Origin: an uncultured Bacteroidales bacterium
GTDB taxonomy: Bacteria; Bacteroidota; Bacteroidia; Bacteroidales; UBA932
NCBI GenBank assembly: GCA_944323775.1
Contig: CALUTT010000029.1
Span: 1 to 64,000 of the forward strand
DNA length: 64,000 bases
Direction: 5' to 3'
Part shown: positions 17,886 through 26,117 of the stretch, one piece after another
Layout of the letters: every line of letters starts with the position of its first letter
How positions within the stretch are numbered: the stretch's first letter is position 1
Notes under the pieces: model-generated
The model's database searches: none
What the model was told of the DNA's origin: nothing
The model's input: only the letters and a program-made list of their open reading frames with translations
Program-made: the position numbers and the translations under genes

Positions 17886-17916
17886 CAAATCTACAAATAT
17901 TTTGCGAATTAGCAAA
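17886..17916 (-). promoter_or_regulatory. Bacteroides-type promoter for tRNA-Gln/tRNA-Met
   Basis: Minus-strand TTTG (17916-17913), a 19-base spacer and TAGATTTG (17893-17886) match the Bacteroidetes housekeeping consensus exactly. The start would be 15 or so bases before the tRNA-Gln gene. Confidence 0.8.
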
Positions 17917-17921
17917 ATTTA

Positions 17922-18401
17922 TTACGCTCTTTTAAGCAGGACTACTGCATTTACCTCACAACCCTCGCCCCGGCCCACAAAACCCAGATGCTCCGTAGTC
18001 GTCGCCTTGACTGAAACGGCATCCACCCCGCAGCCTATCACGGATGCCAGACATTCCCTCATGGAGTCGACGCTTGCCCTTATCTTAGGCTTCTGGAGGG
18101 CGATCGTAATGTCGGCATTGCCGAGTTCCCATCCTGCCTCACGCACCATTTCCATTACCCTGGAAAGCAGGATCTTTGAATCGATTCCGGCATATTCAGG
18201 GGACGTGTCCGGAAAATGCATGCCGATGTCACCGAGTGCAAGAGCGCCGAGCAGTGCGTCGCACAGTGCATGAATAGCGACATCGCCGTCCGAATGGGCG
18301 ACGAAGCCCGAGTCAGACGCCACCCGGATCCCGCAAAGCCACATCGGCAGTCCCGGAGCGATGGCGTGCACGTCATAACCATGTCCTATCCTTATTTCCA
18401 T
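17922..18401 (-). CDS. ispF: 2-C-methyl-D-erythritol 2,4-cyclodiphosphate synthase
   Basis: A 159-residue trimeric enzyme of the MEP pathway that cyclises CDP-methylerythritol 2-phosphate with loss of CMP. RIGHGYDVHAI at the N-terminus (metal-binding Asp and His), HSDGDVAIHALCDALLGALALGDIG, and the C-terminal TTTEHLGFVGRGEGCEV are signatures. It is divergent from the small membrane protein at 18491. A minus-strand TAAGTTTG element (18416-18409), with CTTG 20 bases upstream, ends only 7 bases before the ATG, so the transcript may be leaderless. Confidence 0.96.
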   Translation of the reverse strand: MEIRIGHGYDVHAIAPGLPMWLCGIRVASDSGFVAHSDGDVAIHALCDALLGALALGDIGMHFPDTSPEYAGIDSKILLSRVMEMVREAGWELGNADITIALQKPKIRASVDSMRECLASVIGCGVDAVSVKATTTEHLGFVGRGEGCEVNAVVLLKRA

Positions 18402-18452
18402 ATCCTTGCAAACTTAGTGTTTTTTCCATCCCGAAACAAGCGTCCCGCTACA

Positions 18453-18484
18453 TTTGTTCCACTCTCCTCTTTTTACTATATTTG
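18453..18484 (+). promoter_or_regulatory. Consensus promoter abutting the start codon
   Basis: TTTG (18453-18456), a 20-base spacer and TATATTTG (18477-18484) form a perfect Bacteroidetes promoter. The ATG of the downstream gene is at 18491, 6 bases after the element, about where transcription should begin. Confidence 0.8.
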
Positions 18485-18490
18485 CCGGAT

Positions 18491-18793
18491 ATGGGATATT
18501 TCAACATGTTCGGTGACAACGAGCACCGGGTTTTCAACTACAAGCCTATCTACTACGACCCCAAGGAAGAAGAGCGCAAGCGGAAATTCGGGGCCGTCGA
18601 CGGAACATACTCCAGGCAGAAAAAAGAGGGTACATATGTTCCGGGGCAGTACATCAAGGGCGCCCTGCGTGACGGGAACTCCCGCGCCACTCACACGCCT
18701 CTGAAAAAAGCCTCGGTAATTCTGGGTATCGTCTCCCTGCTGCTTGTATTCGCCATCCTGTTCATGATCGCGAAATTCTACTCGTTGCTGTAA
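18491..18793 (+). CDS. Small single-pass membrane protein of unknown function
   Basis: A 100-residue protein, not recognised as a named family member. The first ~70 residues are hydrophilic and rich in charged and aromatic residues (YKPIYYDPKEEERKRKFG), and one C-terminal transmembrane helix (about residues 76-97) is followed by almost no tail. Such a layout resembles small Bacteroidetes proteins encoded before mutL. An upstream TTG at 18482 is in frame but lies inside the promoter, so the ATG at 18491 is preferred. It is 9 bases before mutL and probably co-transcribed with it. Confidence 0.75.
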   Translation: MGYFNMFGDNEHRVFNYKPIYYDPKEEERKRKFGAVDGTYSRQKKEGTYVPGQYIKGALRDGNSRATHTPLKKASVILGIVSLLLVFAILFMIAKFYSLL

Positions 18794-18802
18794 CCGTACA
18801 CA

Positions 18803-20590
18803 ATGGGAAGGCTCAGGGTATTGCCGTCACAGATAGCGAACATGATCGCCGCCGGAGAGGTGGTGACGAGGCCGGCGTCTGTAGTAAAGGAACTGATGGA
18901 AAACGCCGTCGATGCCGGAGCCGGACACATAACCGTGAACATCACGGACGCAGGGCGCACTCTTATCCAGGTCATTGACGACGGATGCGGCATGAGCCCG
19001 TCCGATGCGGTGCTCTGTTTCGAGAGGCATGCCACCTCGAAGATTTCCTCGGCCGAAGACCTCGACGACATACTGACATACGGATTCAGGGGAGAGGCCC
19101 TTGCAAGCATCGCCGCCGTATCTGAAGTCACTCTGCGCACACGCCGCGAATGCGACGAGACAGCCACGCAGGTAAAGACCGGAGCGGCATCCCAGACACG
19201 CACCTCATCGGTATCGGCTCCTGTGGGATCGAACTTCGCCGTCAGGAACCTTTTCTTCAACACTCCGGCAAGGCGCAAATTCCTCAAAAGCGACAACGTG
19301 GAGTTCCGGCACATCGTCGAGGAGTTCACCAGGGTGGCCATAACGCGTCCCGACACGGCATTCACCCTGACGCACAACGGACGGGAACTCTTTGTCCTTA
19401 AGAAAGAGAAATCCCTGAAATTCAGAATAACGAACCTGCTGGGCAACGCACTGGCCTCGGATGTCGTGGACATAGACACGCAGACATCAGTCGCCCACAT
19501 CAGCGGCTTCATAGGAAAGCCGCAGACCGCCCGCAAGACACCGGGCAACCAGTTCTTCTTCGTAAACGGAAGGTTCTTCCGCAGCGGCTATCTCCACAAG
19601 GCGGTGATGAAGGCCTACGAAGACATGATTCCGGAGGGCACCATGCCATCGTACCTGATTTTCCTCGAGGTGGACCCGCACAGCATCGACGTGAACATCC
19701 ATCCGGCAAAGACGGAAGTCAAGTTTGAGGACGAGTCAGTAATATTCCAGATGCTTTCAGCCTGTGTCAGGGAGACTCTGGGACGCAACAGTTTCGGAGC
19801 AGGAATCAATTTCGACACCGAAGGTGCAGTCGAAATGCCACAGATAGGCAAATGCTTCGAAGAGTACCGTCCGGTAAGCGCCCCGCGCATCGGCGCCGAC
19901 CCCGATTTCGACCCGTTCACGGTGCCTTCCGCAACCGGAGTCCGGGAAACGCAGCCCGGCACGGCGGCAAAGACGCCGCCGGAGGGTTACGGGAGGCTGT
20001 TCGACTCCGCGGCCGGGACCACGTCGAGAATACTTATAATCCAGGGAAAGTACGTCATTACTCCAGCCGCGTCCGGGATGATGGTGGTCAACATACGCAG
20101 GGCGATGGAAAGGATACTTTTCGAACGCACGCTGAAAGCTCTTTCCGGCATGCCTGCACATGTCAGCCAGACGACCCTGTTCCCGGTGGAAGTCAATATA
20201 GGCGTGCCGCGCAGGCTGGTCTTCGACGAGAATTCGGATCTTCTGAGACAGATCGGGTTCGACATCAAGCCCGTGGGAGATGACTCGATACGGGTAGAAG
20301 GAGTTCCTGACGGCTACAGCTCGACCCCTGGAAATGTCAGCCGCGAGATTGAAGATCTTCTGGGCATCCTCGAGGAAGAGAAGGATTCGCTGCAGGAAAT
20401 CATGAACCAGAGACTTGCGGAGAAAATCGCACAGTCCGGGGCGGCATCCGCCGAAAGCGTGAGCTCGCCGCTCCAGGCACAAAGATTGATTGATACTCTT
20501 TTCGAATGCGACAATGCTGAATACACGGCCGGAGGACGGCGTACAGTCAGCATAATCAGCACGGAAGACATAGACAAACTGTTCACTTAA
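18803..20590 (+). CDS. mutL: DNA mismatch repair protein MutL
   Basis: A 595-residue protein linking MutS recognition to strand removal. The N-terminal GHKL ATPase is intact: ELMENAVDAGA, DDGCGM, HATSKI, and YGFRGEALASI. The C-terminal dimerisation domain is present, but its endonuclease motif, normally DQHxAxERILFE, reads NIRRAMERILFE at residues 430-441: the metal-binding Asp and His are replaced by Asn and Arg, while the Glu is kept. The last residues (GGRRTVSIISTEDIDKLF) keep the fold but not the CPHGRP wording. The rhomboid gene follows 18 bases downstream. Confidence 0.94.
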   Translation: MGRLRVLPSQIANMIAAGEVVTRPASVVKELMENAVDAGAGHITVNITDAGRTLIQVIDDGCGMSPSDAVLCFERHATSKISSAEDLDDILTYGFRGEALASIAAVSEVTLRTRRECDETATQVKTGAASQTRTSSVSAPVGSNFAVRNLFFNTPARRKFLKSDNVEFRHIVEEFTRVAITRPDTAFTLTHNGRELFVLKKEKSLKFRITNLLGNALASDVVDIDTQTSVAHISGFIGKPQTARKTPGNQFFFVNGRFFRSGYLHKAVMKAYEDMIPEGTMPSYLIFLEVDPHSIDVNIHPAKTEVKFEDESVIFQMLSACVRETLGRNSFGAGINFDTEGAVEMPQIGKCFEEYRPVSAPRIGADPDFDPFTVPSATGVRETQPGTAAKTPPEGYGRLFDSAAGTTSRILIIQGKYVITPAASGMMVVNIRRAMERILFERTLKALSGMPAHVSQTTLFPVEVNIGVPRRLVFDENSDLLRQIGFDIKPVGDDSIRVEGVPDGYSSTPGNVSREIEDLLGILEEEKDSLQEIMNQRLAEKIAQSGAASAESVSSPLQAQRLIDTLFECDNAEYTAGGRRTVSIISTEDIDKLFT

Positions 20591-20608
20591 CAATCTGAAA
20601 CCGACAAT

Positions 20609-21319
20609 ATGTCATACTACTACTCTGACAACGGCAGTCCGGGGGGATTCCTTGCGAACATTCCTCCTGTAACAAAGAACCTGCTGATAATCAACTGCAT
20701 CGTTTTCCTTGCCACTCTGCTTGACAGGTCCGATTTCATGGTGAGGAACTTCGCGCTGTTCTATCCCACCTCCCCGTTCTTCCACTGGTGGCAGTTCATC
20801 ACGCACATGTTCATGCATGGCGGATTCTGGCACATATTCTTCAACATGTACACCCTGGTGATGTTCGGGTGCGTGGTTGAGAACATAATCGGGCCCAGGA
20901 AATTCCTCGTCTTCTACTTCATTTGCGGACTGGGAGCCGCGGCCCTGCACACAGGGGCCGAATACATCCAGCTCCAGAGTTTCATGGAAAGCGCGGCACT
21001 CGGACATTCAGGAGCCATGGCGCACGTGACACAGCTCAAGATGACCCCTACAGTCGGAGCGTCCGGCGCGATATACGGCGTGCTCATAGGCTATGCGATG
21101 CTGTTCCCCCAGTCAAGGATGACGCTGCTGTTCCCGCCCGTGACACTCAGCGCGAAATGGATGGTCGTGATTTTCGCAGCGATCGAGTTCCTGACCGGAA
21201 TGACAGGGGCTAATTCGGGTGTAGCGCACTTTGCACACCTCGGAGGCATGCTCATCGGCTATCTGCTGATGCTGCAGTGGAGAAAAAGAGGAATACTGTT
21301 CGACAAAAACTCAATCTGA
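20609..21319 (+). CDS. Rhomboid family intramembrane serine protease
   Basis: A 236-residue polytopic membrane protein that cleaves substrates within the bilayer. The catalytic serine motif GASGAIYG and the partner histidine in AHFAHLGGMLIGYL are both present, as is the HGGFWHIFFNMYTL segment, which supplies the oxyanion-side His and Asn. About six hydrophobic helices are visible. An insertion between helices (around residues 115-145) is hydrophilic. Substrates are unknown. It lies between mutL and tsaC with short gaps on the same strand. Confidence 0.93.
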   Translation: MSYYYSDNGSPGGFLANIPPVTKNLLIINCIVFLATLLDRSDFMVRNFALFYPTSPFFHWWQFITHMFMHGGFWHIFFNMYTLVMFGCVVENIIGPRKFLVFYFICGLGAAALHTGAEYIQLQSFMESAALGHSGAMAHVTQLKMTPTVGASGAIYGVLIGYAMLFPQSRMTLLFPPVTLSAKWMVVIFAAIEFLTGMTGANSGVAHFAHLGGMLIGYLLMLQWRKRGILFDKNSI

Positions 21320-21325
21320 GAAGCT

Positions 21326-21898
21326 ATGGATATCCGTGAAAGCATGGACAAGGCATTGGAGGTCCTCCGCAACGGGGGCGTGATACTCTATCCGACAGAC
21401 TCCATCTGGGGCATAGGGTGCGATGCCTGCAATGAAGAAGCCGTTAGGAAAGTCTTTGAAATCAAGCGCAGGCCGGAGGCCAAGTCCCTGGTGCTGCTCG
21501 CGTCTGATCTTGACATGGTCGCAAGATACGTCAGACAGGTCCCCTCAATGGCAGTGGAGCTGGTCGAGGTGAACGACGCCCCGATGACAATAATCTATCC
21601 CCAGGGGCAGGACCTCGCTCCGAGCGTACTTGCCGAAGACGGCAGCGTGGGCATACGCATACCTCTGGGAGACCTGTACTGCAAGGAACTTGCAAGACGG
21701 CTCAGGAGGCCGCTCGTAAGCACATCGGCCAACATATCTGGAGAGCCAAGCCCTAAGAGTTTCAAGGATGTATCGCAGGAGATACGCTCTGCCGTGGACT
21801 ACATCGTCCCCACGGAGTTTGACACCGCCTCATCCGGAAGGGCCTCACAGATAATCAAGATAGGGCTCAAGGGCGAAGTCCAGATAATCCGCGCCTGA
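21326..21898 (+). CDS. tsaC: L-threonylcarbamoyladenylate synthase
   Basis: A 190-residue YrdC-domain enzyme that makes threonylcarbamoyl-AMP for the t6A modification of ANN-decoding tRNAs. GGVILYPTDSIWGIGCD, then FEIKRRPEAKSLVLL, and LVSTSANISGEPSP are family signatures. It has the short TsaC layout without the C-terminal Sua5 domain. It starts 6 bases after the rhomboid gene and ends the group that began at 18491. Confidence 0.94.
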   Translation: MDIRESMDKALEVLRNGGVILYPTDSIWGIGCDACNEEAVRKVFEIKRRPEAKSLVLLASDLDMVARYVRQVPSMAVELVEVNDAPMTIIYPQGQDLAPSVLAEDGSVGIRIPLGDLYCKELARRLRRPLVSTSANISGEPSPKSFKDVSQEIRSAVDYIVPTEFDTASSGRASQIIKIGLKGEVQIIRA

Positions 21899-21927
21899 CG
21901 CAGGCGAATACCCGGCGGCAGAAGACA

Positions 21928-21959
21928 AATGCGGCGAGGCCCTCCGGCCCCGCCGCATT
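21928..21959. terminator. Bidirectional terminator between tsaC and GH43
   Basis: Arms AATGCGGCG (21928-21936) and CGCCGCATT (21951-21959) enclose an inner GGCC/GGCC stem with loop CTCC, giving a long hairpin between convergent genes. Neither side has a long T run. Confidence 0.6.
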
Positions 21960-21979
21960 CGGTATCTGTTGCAGAATCA

Positions 21980-23431
21980 TCAGTGATCCCTGAAGTTCCA
22001 CTTTGAATTGTCACTGTTGAAGTCGAACTTGCCGAGTGAAGGAGTGCTGTCGGCAACGGACACGAGAACAAGCTCTTCGTCGGTTCCGGGAACCTCCTTG
22101 GGCATTATCCTGTATGTTCCGTCCGTGAGCTGCTCTATTCTCCAGAGCTGCTCGGGAGCTCCGGTGAACTCGGGAACGGTGATGACTTCCTTGTCGGCAG
22201 TCGCGGCAAGCGCCCTGTCGGTACCCTCAATGGTAATCTTGTAATAGGGTGCGCTCAGATATCCGCCGGCCTCGGGAACCTCGGTGATGGTCCACCTCTG
22301 GTGAGGACGGAACATATAGTCGCCGATGCGTACATCGATGTCTCCCTCAGGCCAGGTGTCGATCACATCCTCGAGTTTCTGGTTCTCGATAATTACCAGA
22401 GGCTCGTTGGGATCGCGACGCCATCCGCGCATTCCGCCCTGCATGCGGACGAAATCCACAGCAAGCTCAAGAGCATATCCTCTTCTCTCTGACTCGATTT
22501 CATATGTGCCGGGCTTGAAAGGCTCTCCTGCATAAGGCCAGCCGTTCTTCCAGAGCAGAGGACGGATAGCGAGGACGCTCCTGCCGCTGCGGTCGAAGTC
22601 AGCCTCGAAGTGGCAAGACATCTTCTCGACGCCTTCTTCCTCGACATAGTGTCCGAAATGTCCGGCTCCGGTCTGCCTGTTTCCGGCTGCAATGACCATC
22701 TTGCCACCGCCCTTGAGCATGTCGCGGCCTACATTGTCAAGATAAGGTCCGGTAACGTTCCTTGAGCGGCCGACAACGATATTGTAGGTAGAGTTGACTC
22801 CGTCGCAGCATGTTCCGTGTGTGCCAAGAAGATAGTACCAGCCGTCCTTGTACATCATCGTGGTGGCCTCGCAGTCAATCGCGATGTTGATAGGCTCGCA
22901 TCCTTCCATTCTGGCTCCGGTCTCGGGATCAAGTTCGATGAGACGGATGAACCCGAAATAGGTGCCGTATGACAGCCAGAGACGGCCGTCAGGACCCATG
23001 AGAAGGCCGGCGTCAATTGCATCGCAGTCCTCGTCCTCGTATGATTCCGCAACAACGATAGGCTCGGTATACCCGAAATCAGGAGAATTGGGGTCCAGGG
23101 TCTTGTTCCACATGGTCAGGACCTTGCCTGCGTGTCCGCCGCCGAGTCCGCCGCCGGTCGCACTGTACGCGATGAGGTAACGGTCACCGATCTTGATTGC
23201 GTCAGGTGCGGCACCGCCGCCGGGCCTTACGGCTCCGCTGTACCATGCCCAGCCGTCCTCGGAGATAAGTCCGCCGCCGCCTGTTCCGAAGGTATAGTAC
23301 TTGCCGTCACAGAGCATGATTGTGGACGGGTCATGGATATATGGTTCGCCTATCTGCGCAGATGCGGACATTTCCGAAACAGTGGTGGCCGCAAGGAGCG
23401 CGATCGCTGCAGTCAATATTGTCTTTTTCAT
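21980..23431 (-). CDS. Exported glycoside hydrolase family 43 enzyme
   Basis: A 483-residue secreted protein, probably an arabinan-directed (endo- or exo-alpha-1,5-L-arabinosidase-like) enzyme. A signal peptide ends near ASAQ. The five-bladed propeller starts with IHDPSTIMLCDGKYYTFGTG, where the Asp is the usual general base; DAIDAGLLMGPDGRLWLSYG carries the transition-state Asp; and IDCEATTMMYKDGWYYL carries the acid Glu. The last ~150 residues form a separate beta domain like the arabinanase C-terminal domain. The substrate specificity is inferred, not proven. It follows a small exported protein by 17 bases in the same operon. Confidence 0.85.
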   Translation of the reverse strand: MKKTILTAAIALLAATTVSEMSASAQIGEPYIHDPSTIMLCDGKYYTFGTGGGGLISEDGWAWYSGAVRPGGGAAPDAIKIGDRYLIAYSATGGGLGGGHAGKVLTMWNKTLDPNSPDFGYTEPIVVAESYEDEDCDAIDAGLLMGPDGRLWLSYGTYFGFIRLIELDPETGARMEGCEPINIAIDCEATTMMYKDGWYYLLGTHGTCCDGVNSTYNIVVGRSRNVTGPYLDNVGRDMLKGGGKMVIAAGNRQTGAGHFGHYVEEEGVEKMSCHFEADFDRSGRSVLAIRPLLWKNGWPYAGEPFKPGTYEIESERRGYALELAVDFVRMQGGMRGWRRDPNEPLVIIENQKLEDVIDTWPEGDIDVRIGDYMFRPHQRWTITEVPEAGGYLSAPYYKITIEGTDRALAATADKEVITVPEFTGAPEQLWRIEQLTDGTYRIMPKEVPGTDEELVLVSVADSTPSLGKFDFNSDNSKWNFRDH

Positions 23432-23448
23432 AACTTGCTGTCTGTTGA

Positions 23449-24174
23449 TTACTGGTTTGTGATGGTATAGTTAGTGACGGGATTGCCGCTTTCATCGACA
23501 AAGCGGACACAGAAGTCGCTCATTCCGGGACCGTTGATAACGGCGCCGCGGATGATGTTCTTGCCTTTCTTGAGGGTGAGACGCTTTGAGCAGCAGTCAT
23601 CCTGCACCATACGTCTGTCTCCGGAAAGGAGCACGGCCTCTTCACCGTTGAGCCACCACATGGAGGCTGAGTTCGAGCCGACTGACATCCTGACATTGGG
23701 GATATCTTCCTCGCAGTTCACGACCGTCACAGCCCAGAACAACACTCCGTAGACGTCGGTCTCCATGTTGCTTGCGAAACGGAAGAGCTTGATGTTGTAG
23801 AGCTTGCTGTCGAAACTGTGCCATCTGAGCCTCTGCTTGTCGACCTTCACTTTCTGGCCGTCTTTGGGAACGACCGTGAACTGGTCGGGGAAATATTCGG
23901 TGTTGAATGCTTCCCGGAGGTAGCTGTCTGTGAAAACGGTGTTTGACCTGTTGGGCTTGCTGATGGGTTCAAGCAGTGTCCAACGCCTGATGAAACCTTC
24001 GGAATCCGGAGAGGCAGGCTCCTGCGAAGAGGGTTCGAAGTAGCACTCGAGTCTCGTGTCCGAAATGGTTCCGGCCCTGGGGTCGTCATCGTTCTTGTCG
24101 GAGGCGATGCAAGGTACGCTGCAAAGTCCAGCGACACAAAGCGAGGCGATGATGGATTTTGTAAATACGTTCAT
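23449..24174 (-). CDS. Exported protein of unknown function paired with GH43
   Basis: A 241-residue product with a signal peptide (about 24 residues, cleavage near CIAS). The rest looks beta-rich: WWLNGEEAVLLSGDRRMVQDD and LTLKKGKNIIRGAVINGPG resemble the jelly-roll folds that precede or accompany esterases and glycosidases in Bacteroidetes polysaccharide loci. No catalytic motif is recognised. It is the first gene of a two-gene operon with the GH43 enzyme; a minus-strand TAAATTTG element at 24216-24223 could be the promoter. A carbohydrate-binding or deacetylation-related role is only a guess. Confidence 0.7.
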   Translation of the reverse strand: MNVFTKSIIASLCVAGLCSVPCIASDKNDDDPRAGTISDTRLECYFEPSSQEPASPDSEGFIRRWTLLEPISKPNRSNTVFTDSYLREAFNTEYFPDQFTVVPKDGQKVKVDKQRLRWHSFDSKLYNIKLFRFASNMETDVYGVLFWAVTVVNCEEDIPNVRMSVGSNSASMWWLNGEEAVLLSGDRRMVQDDCCSKRLTLKKGKNIIRGAVINGPGMSDFCVRFVDESGNPVTNYTITNQ

Positions 24175-24292
24175 AATTAGTTGTTATTGGTTTTAGAAAA
24201 ATTATTCGAGCGGCACAAATTTACCACCAATAATGCAGATTGAGGGCAAATCAGTGTTTCATTTTGTTTTCGTACCTTATCAAAAGCGGCAT

Positions 24293-25168
24293 TCAGGGCA
24301 GGAAAGCGCCTTTTCTGCGCGAAGCCTTGCGGAAGCGGCGCAGAGTCGGATACGACTTCACGAATTCAGGAATCTCCTTGAAAGGCAGCGTTGAGAAGTT
24401 CCTGACCCCGATTGCAGCCAGTTCCACCGGTTCCGCAAGAGCGCGGAAGGCAAAACACTTCCTCGGATCAGAAATCCTGACCACCGGTCCGACGCATTTC
24501 CACTTCACTCTCTCCTGTCGGGAAAGCCTGCGGGACTGCCTGTCATGCACGGCAGACACTGCCGGTACGACACCGCAGCGCATTCCGTGGAAATGCAGCC
24601 TGTCAAGATAATTGTCATCCTCCCCGCGGTGAACGAACACTGGCGAAAATCCGCCTACCGTCAGGATCGCCTGACGGCTGACAAGCCAGTGCGCGGCCAT
24701 CACGAAAGGCACGTCGACCACAAGGTCCGATGCGGCGGAAATCCTCGACATCACCTTGAGGTACTTGCCGCACTTGCGGGCAAACTGGACATCAAGTTTA
24801 CCGGAGGCCGATTTCTGTACGGGGCTCAGCACTCCGTAGTCCGGCCGGTAGGCAGCAATCAGCCCGCCGACAGTATCCTTCTCTATCCAGGCATCCTGGT
24901 TGAGCAGGTAGACGAAATCATATCCCCTGTCAAGCGCGAGCCTGAAGCCGATGTTGTTGGCCGCTCCGAACCCGGCATTGGAGCGGCTTTCAATCAGTTC
25001 CACAGCGGGAAACTCGGTCCGTATGATGTCTCTGGTATCATCGGAAGACGCGTTGTCAACCACCAGCACATCACAGCGGTAGTCAGAACGCAGCACGCTC
25101 TGAAGACACTTCCGTATCCATTCAGCCGCGTTGAAGGTGACGACCGTCACCAGTACCTTCGGTTTCAT
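24293..25168 (-). CDS. Family 2 glycosyltransferase
   Basis: A 291-residue GT-A fold transferase. The N-terminal VLVTVVTFNAAEWIRKCL, VVDNASSDDT, the DXD-like LLNQDAWI, and GEDDNYLDRLHFHG are typical of rhamnosyl- or other sugar transferases adding to glycans. The ATG at 25168 lies 47 bases inside the preceding glycosyltransferase gene. The frame is open further upstream, but MKPKVLVTVVTFN is the natural family start. It is the last gene of the rpsP-rimM-GT2-GT2 operon. The acceptor and donor sugar are unknown. Confidence 0.87.
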   Translation of the reverse strand: MKPKVLVTVVTFNAAEWIRKCLQSVLRSDYRCDVLVVDNASSDDTRDIIRTEFPAVELIESRSNAGFGAANNIGFRLALDRGYDFVYLLNQDAWIEKDTVGGLIAAYRPDYGVLSPVQKSASGKLDVQFARKCGKYLKVMSRISAASDLVVDVPFVMAAHWLVSRQAILTVGGFSPVFVHRGEDDNYLDRLHFHGMRCGVVPAVSAVHDRQSRRLSRQERVKWKCVGPVVRISDPRKCFAFRALAEPVELAAIGVRNFSTLPFKEIPEFVKSYPTLRRFRKASRRKGAFLP

Positions 25169-26114
25169 AGTAATATCTGATAAACGATTCTTTCGGACTC
25201 CTGCGGCTGAACACTGAACGGCATATGTTCCGGAACGTGCGGTGCCGTATCCGGTTCTCCTCGCTCGGATCGGCAAGGTACCTCAGCCATGCCTTGAACC
25301 TCTTGGCACTCTCGGCAGCATATACGCCCAGACTCAGTAACAGAAGTTTCGTCCTGGAGCCAGCCCCGAAGAAGACAAGCGAGCCCTTGACGGCACTCGG
25401 CCTCACGGCAGGCGACAGGGATGAGGCTGTAGTCTTCCATTTGTGGACGACTGCCACCGACGCATCGACATAGACCCTGTACCCCCTGCTTCGTGCCAGC
25501 GTCGACAAGGCTATGTCTTCTGGAGTGAAGAAATACCTTTCGTCGAAAAACCCCAGACTTCTGAAAATATCGGTCCGTATGACAAATGCCGCACCGCTGA
25601 TGTTGGATGTCTCGTACACCTGCCCGGCAACCGGAGTCTTTCCGAGAGTGTCATCCTTTGGTTCGGAGTATAGATGCCACTGCTGAAGCAGGTAATTGCG
25701 GGCCGGGTACTCAGGCCTCCCGCAGAGCTGCAGGGAACCGTCGGCATTGAGCAGCCTGGGACTCACGATGGCTGCATTGTCAGGAAGCAGGCTGAAATCT
25801 CCGACAAGGCGCCCCGCCACGTCAGTGTCAATCAGAGTGTCGTCGTTGAGTATGAAGCAGTATTCCCCACGCACATGGCCCAGTGCCAGGTTGTTGTTTT
25901 CGGAAAAGCCGCGCAGGCAGTCGCTCTCTATGAAATTCACCCAGGGAAAATCCGCCTTCGCGCGGGCAAGGTTCTCCGCCTCGAAAAGGTAGGCGACCAC
26001 AAAAGTCTCATAGCTTACGCACGTATGCTTCCTTATCCCCTCGAGACAGGGATACAGGTTGTCAAGCCTGTTCATGCAGACTATGACTATGCTGAGTTTC
26101 GGTGCGGTGTCCAC
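25122..26114 (-). CDS. Family 2 glycosyltransferase
   Basis: A 330-residue protein with the GT2 start LSIVIVCMNRLDNLYPCL, FSENNNLALGHVRGEYCFIL, the DXD region NDDTLID, and a middle FDERYFFTPEDIALSTLARS, the acceptor-binding part of the family. The C-terminal ~70 residues hold basic, amphipathic helices (YAAESAKRFKAWLRYL) that probably attach it to the inner membrane face. It starts 3 bases after rimM and overlaps the next glycosyltransferase by 47 bases. With the flippase fusion upstream of rpsP it may serve the same surface glycan; that link is inferred. Confidence 0.88.
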   Translation of the reverse strand: MDTAPKLSIVIVCMNRLDNLYPCLEGIRKHTCVSYETFVVAYLFEAENLARAKADFPWVNFIESDCLRGFSENNNLALGHVRGEYCFILNDDTLIDTDVAGRLVGDFSLLPDNAAIVSPRLLNADGSLQLCGRPEYPARNYLLQQWHLYSEPKDDTLGKTPVAGQVYETSNISGAAFVIRTDIFRSLGFFDERYFFTPEDIALSTLARSRGYRVYVDASVAVVHKWKTTASSLSPAVRPSAVKGSLVFFGAGSRTKLLLLSLGVYAAESAKRFKAWLRYLADPSEENRIRHRTFRNICRSVFSRRSPKESFIRYYYETEGTGDGRHLQRG

Positions 26115-26117
26115 GGT

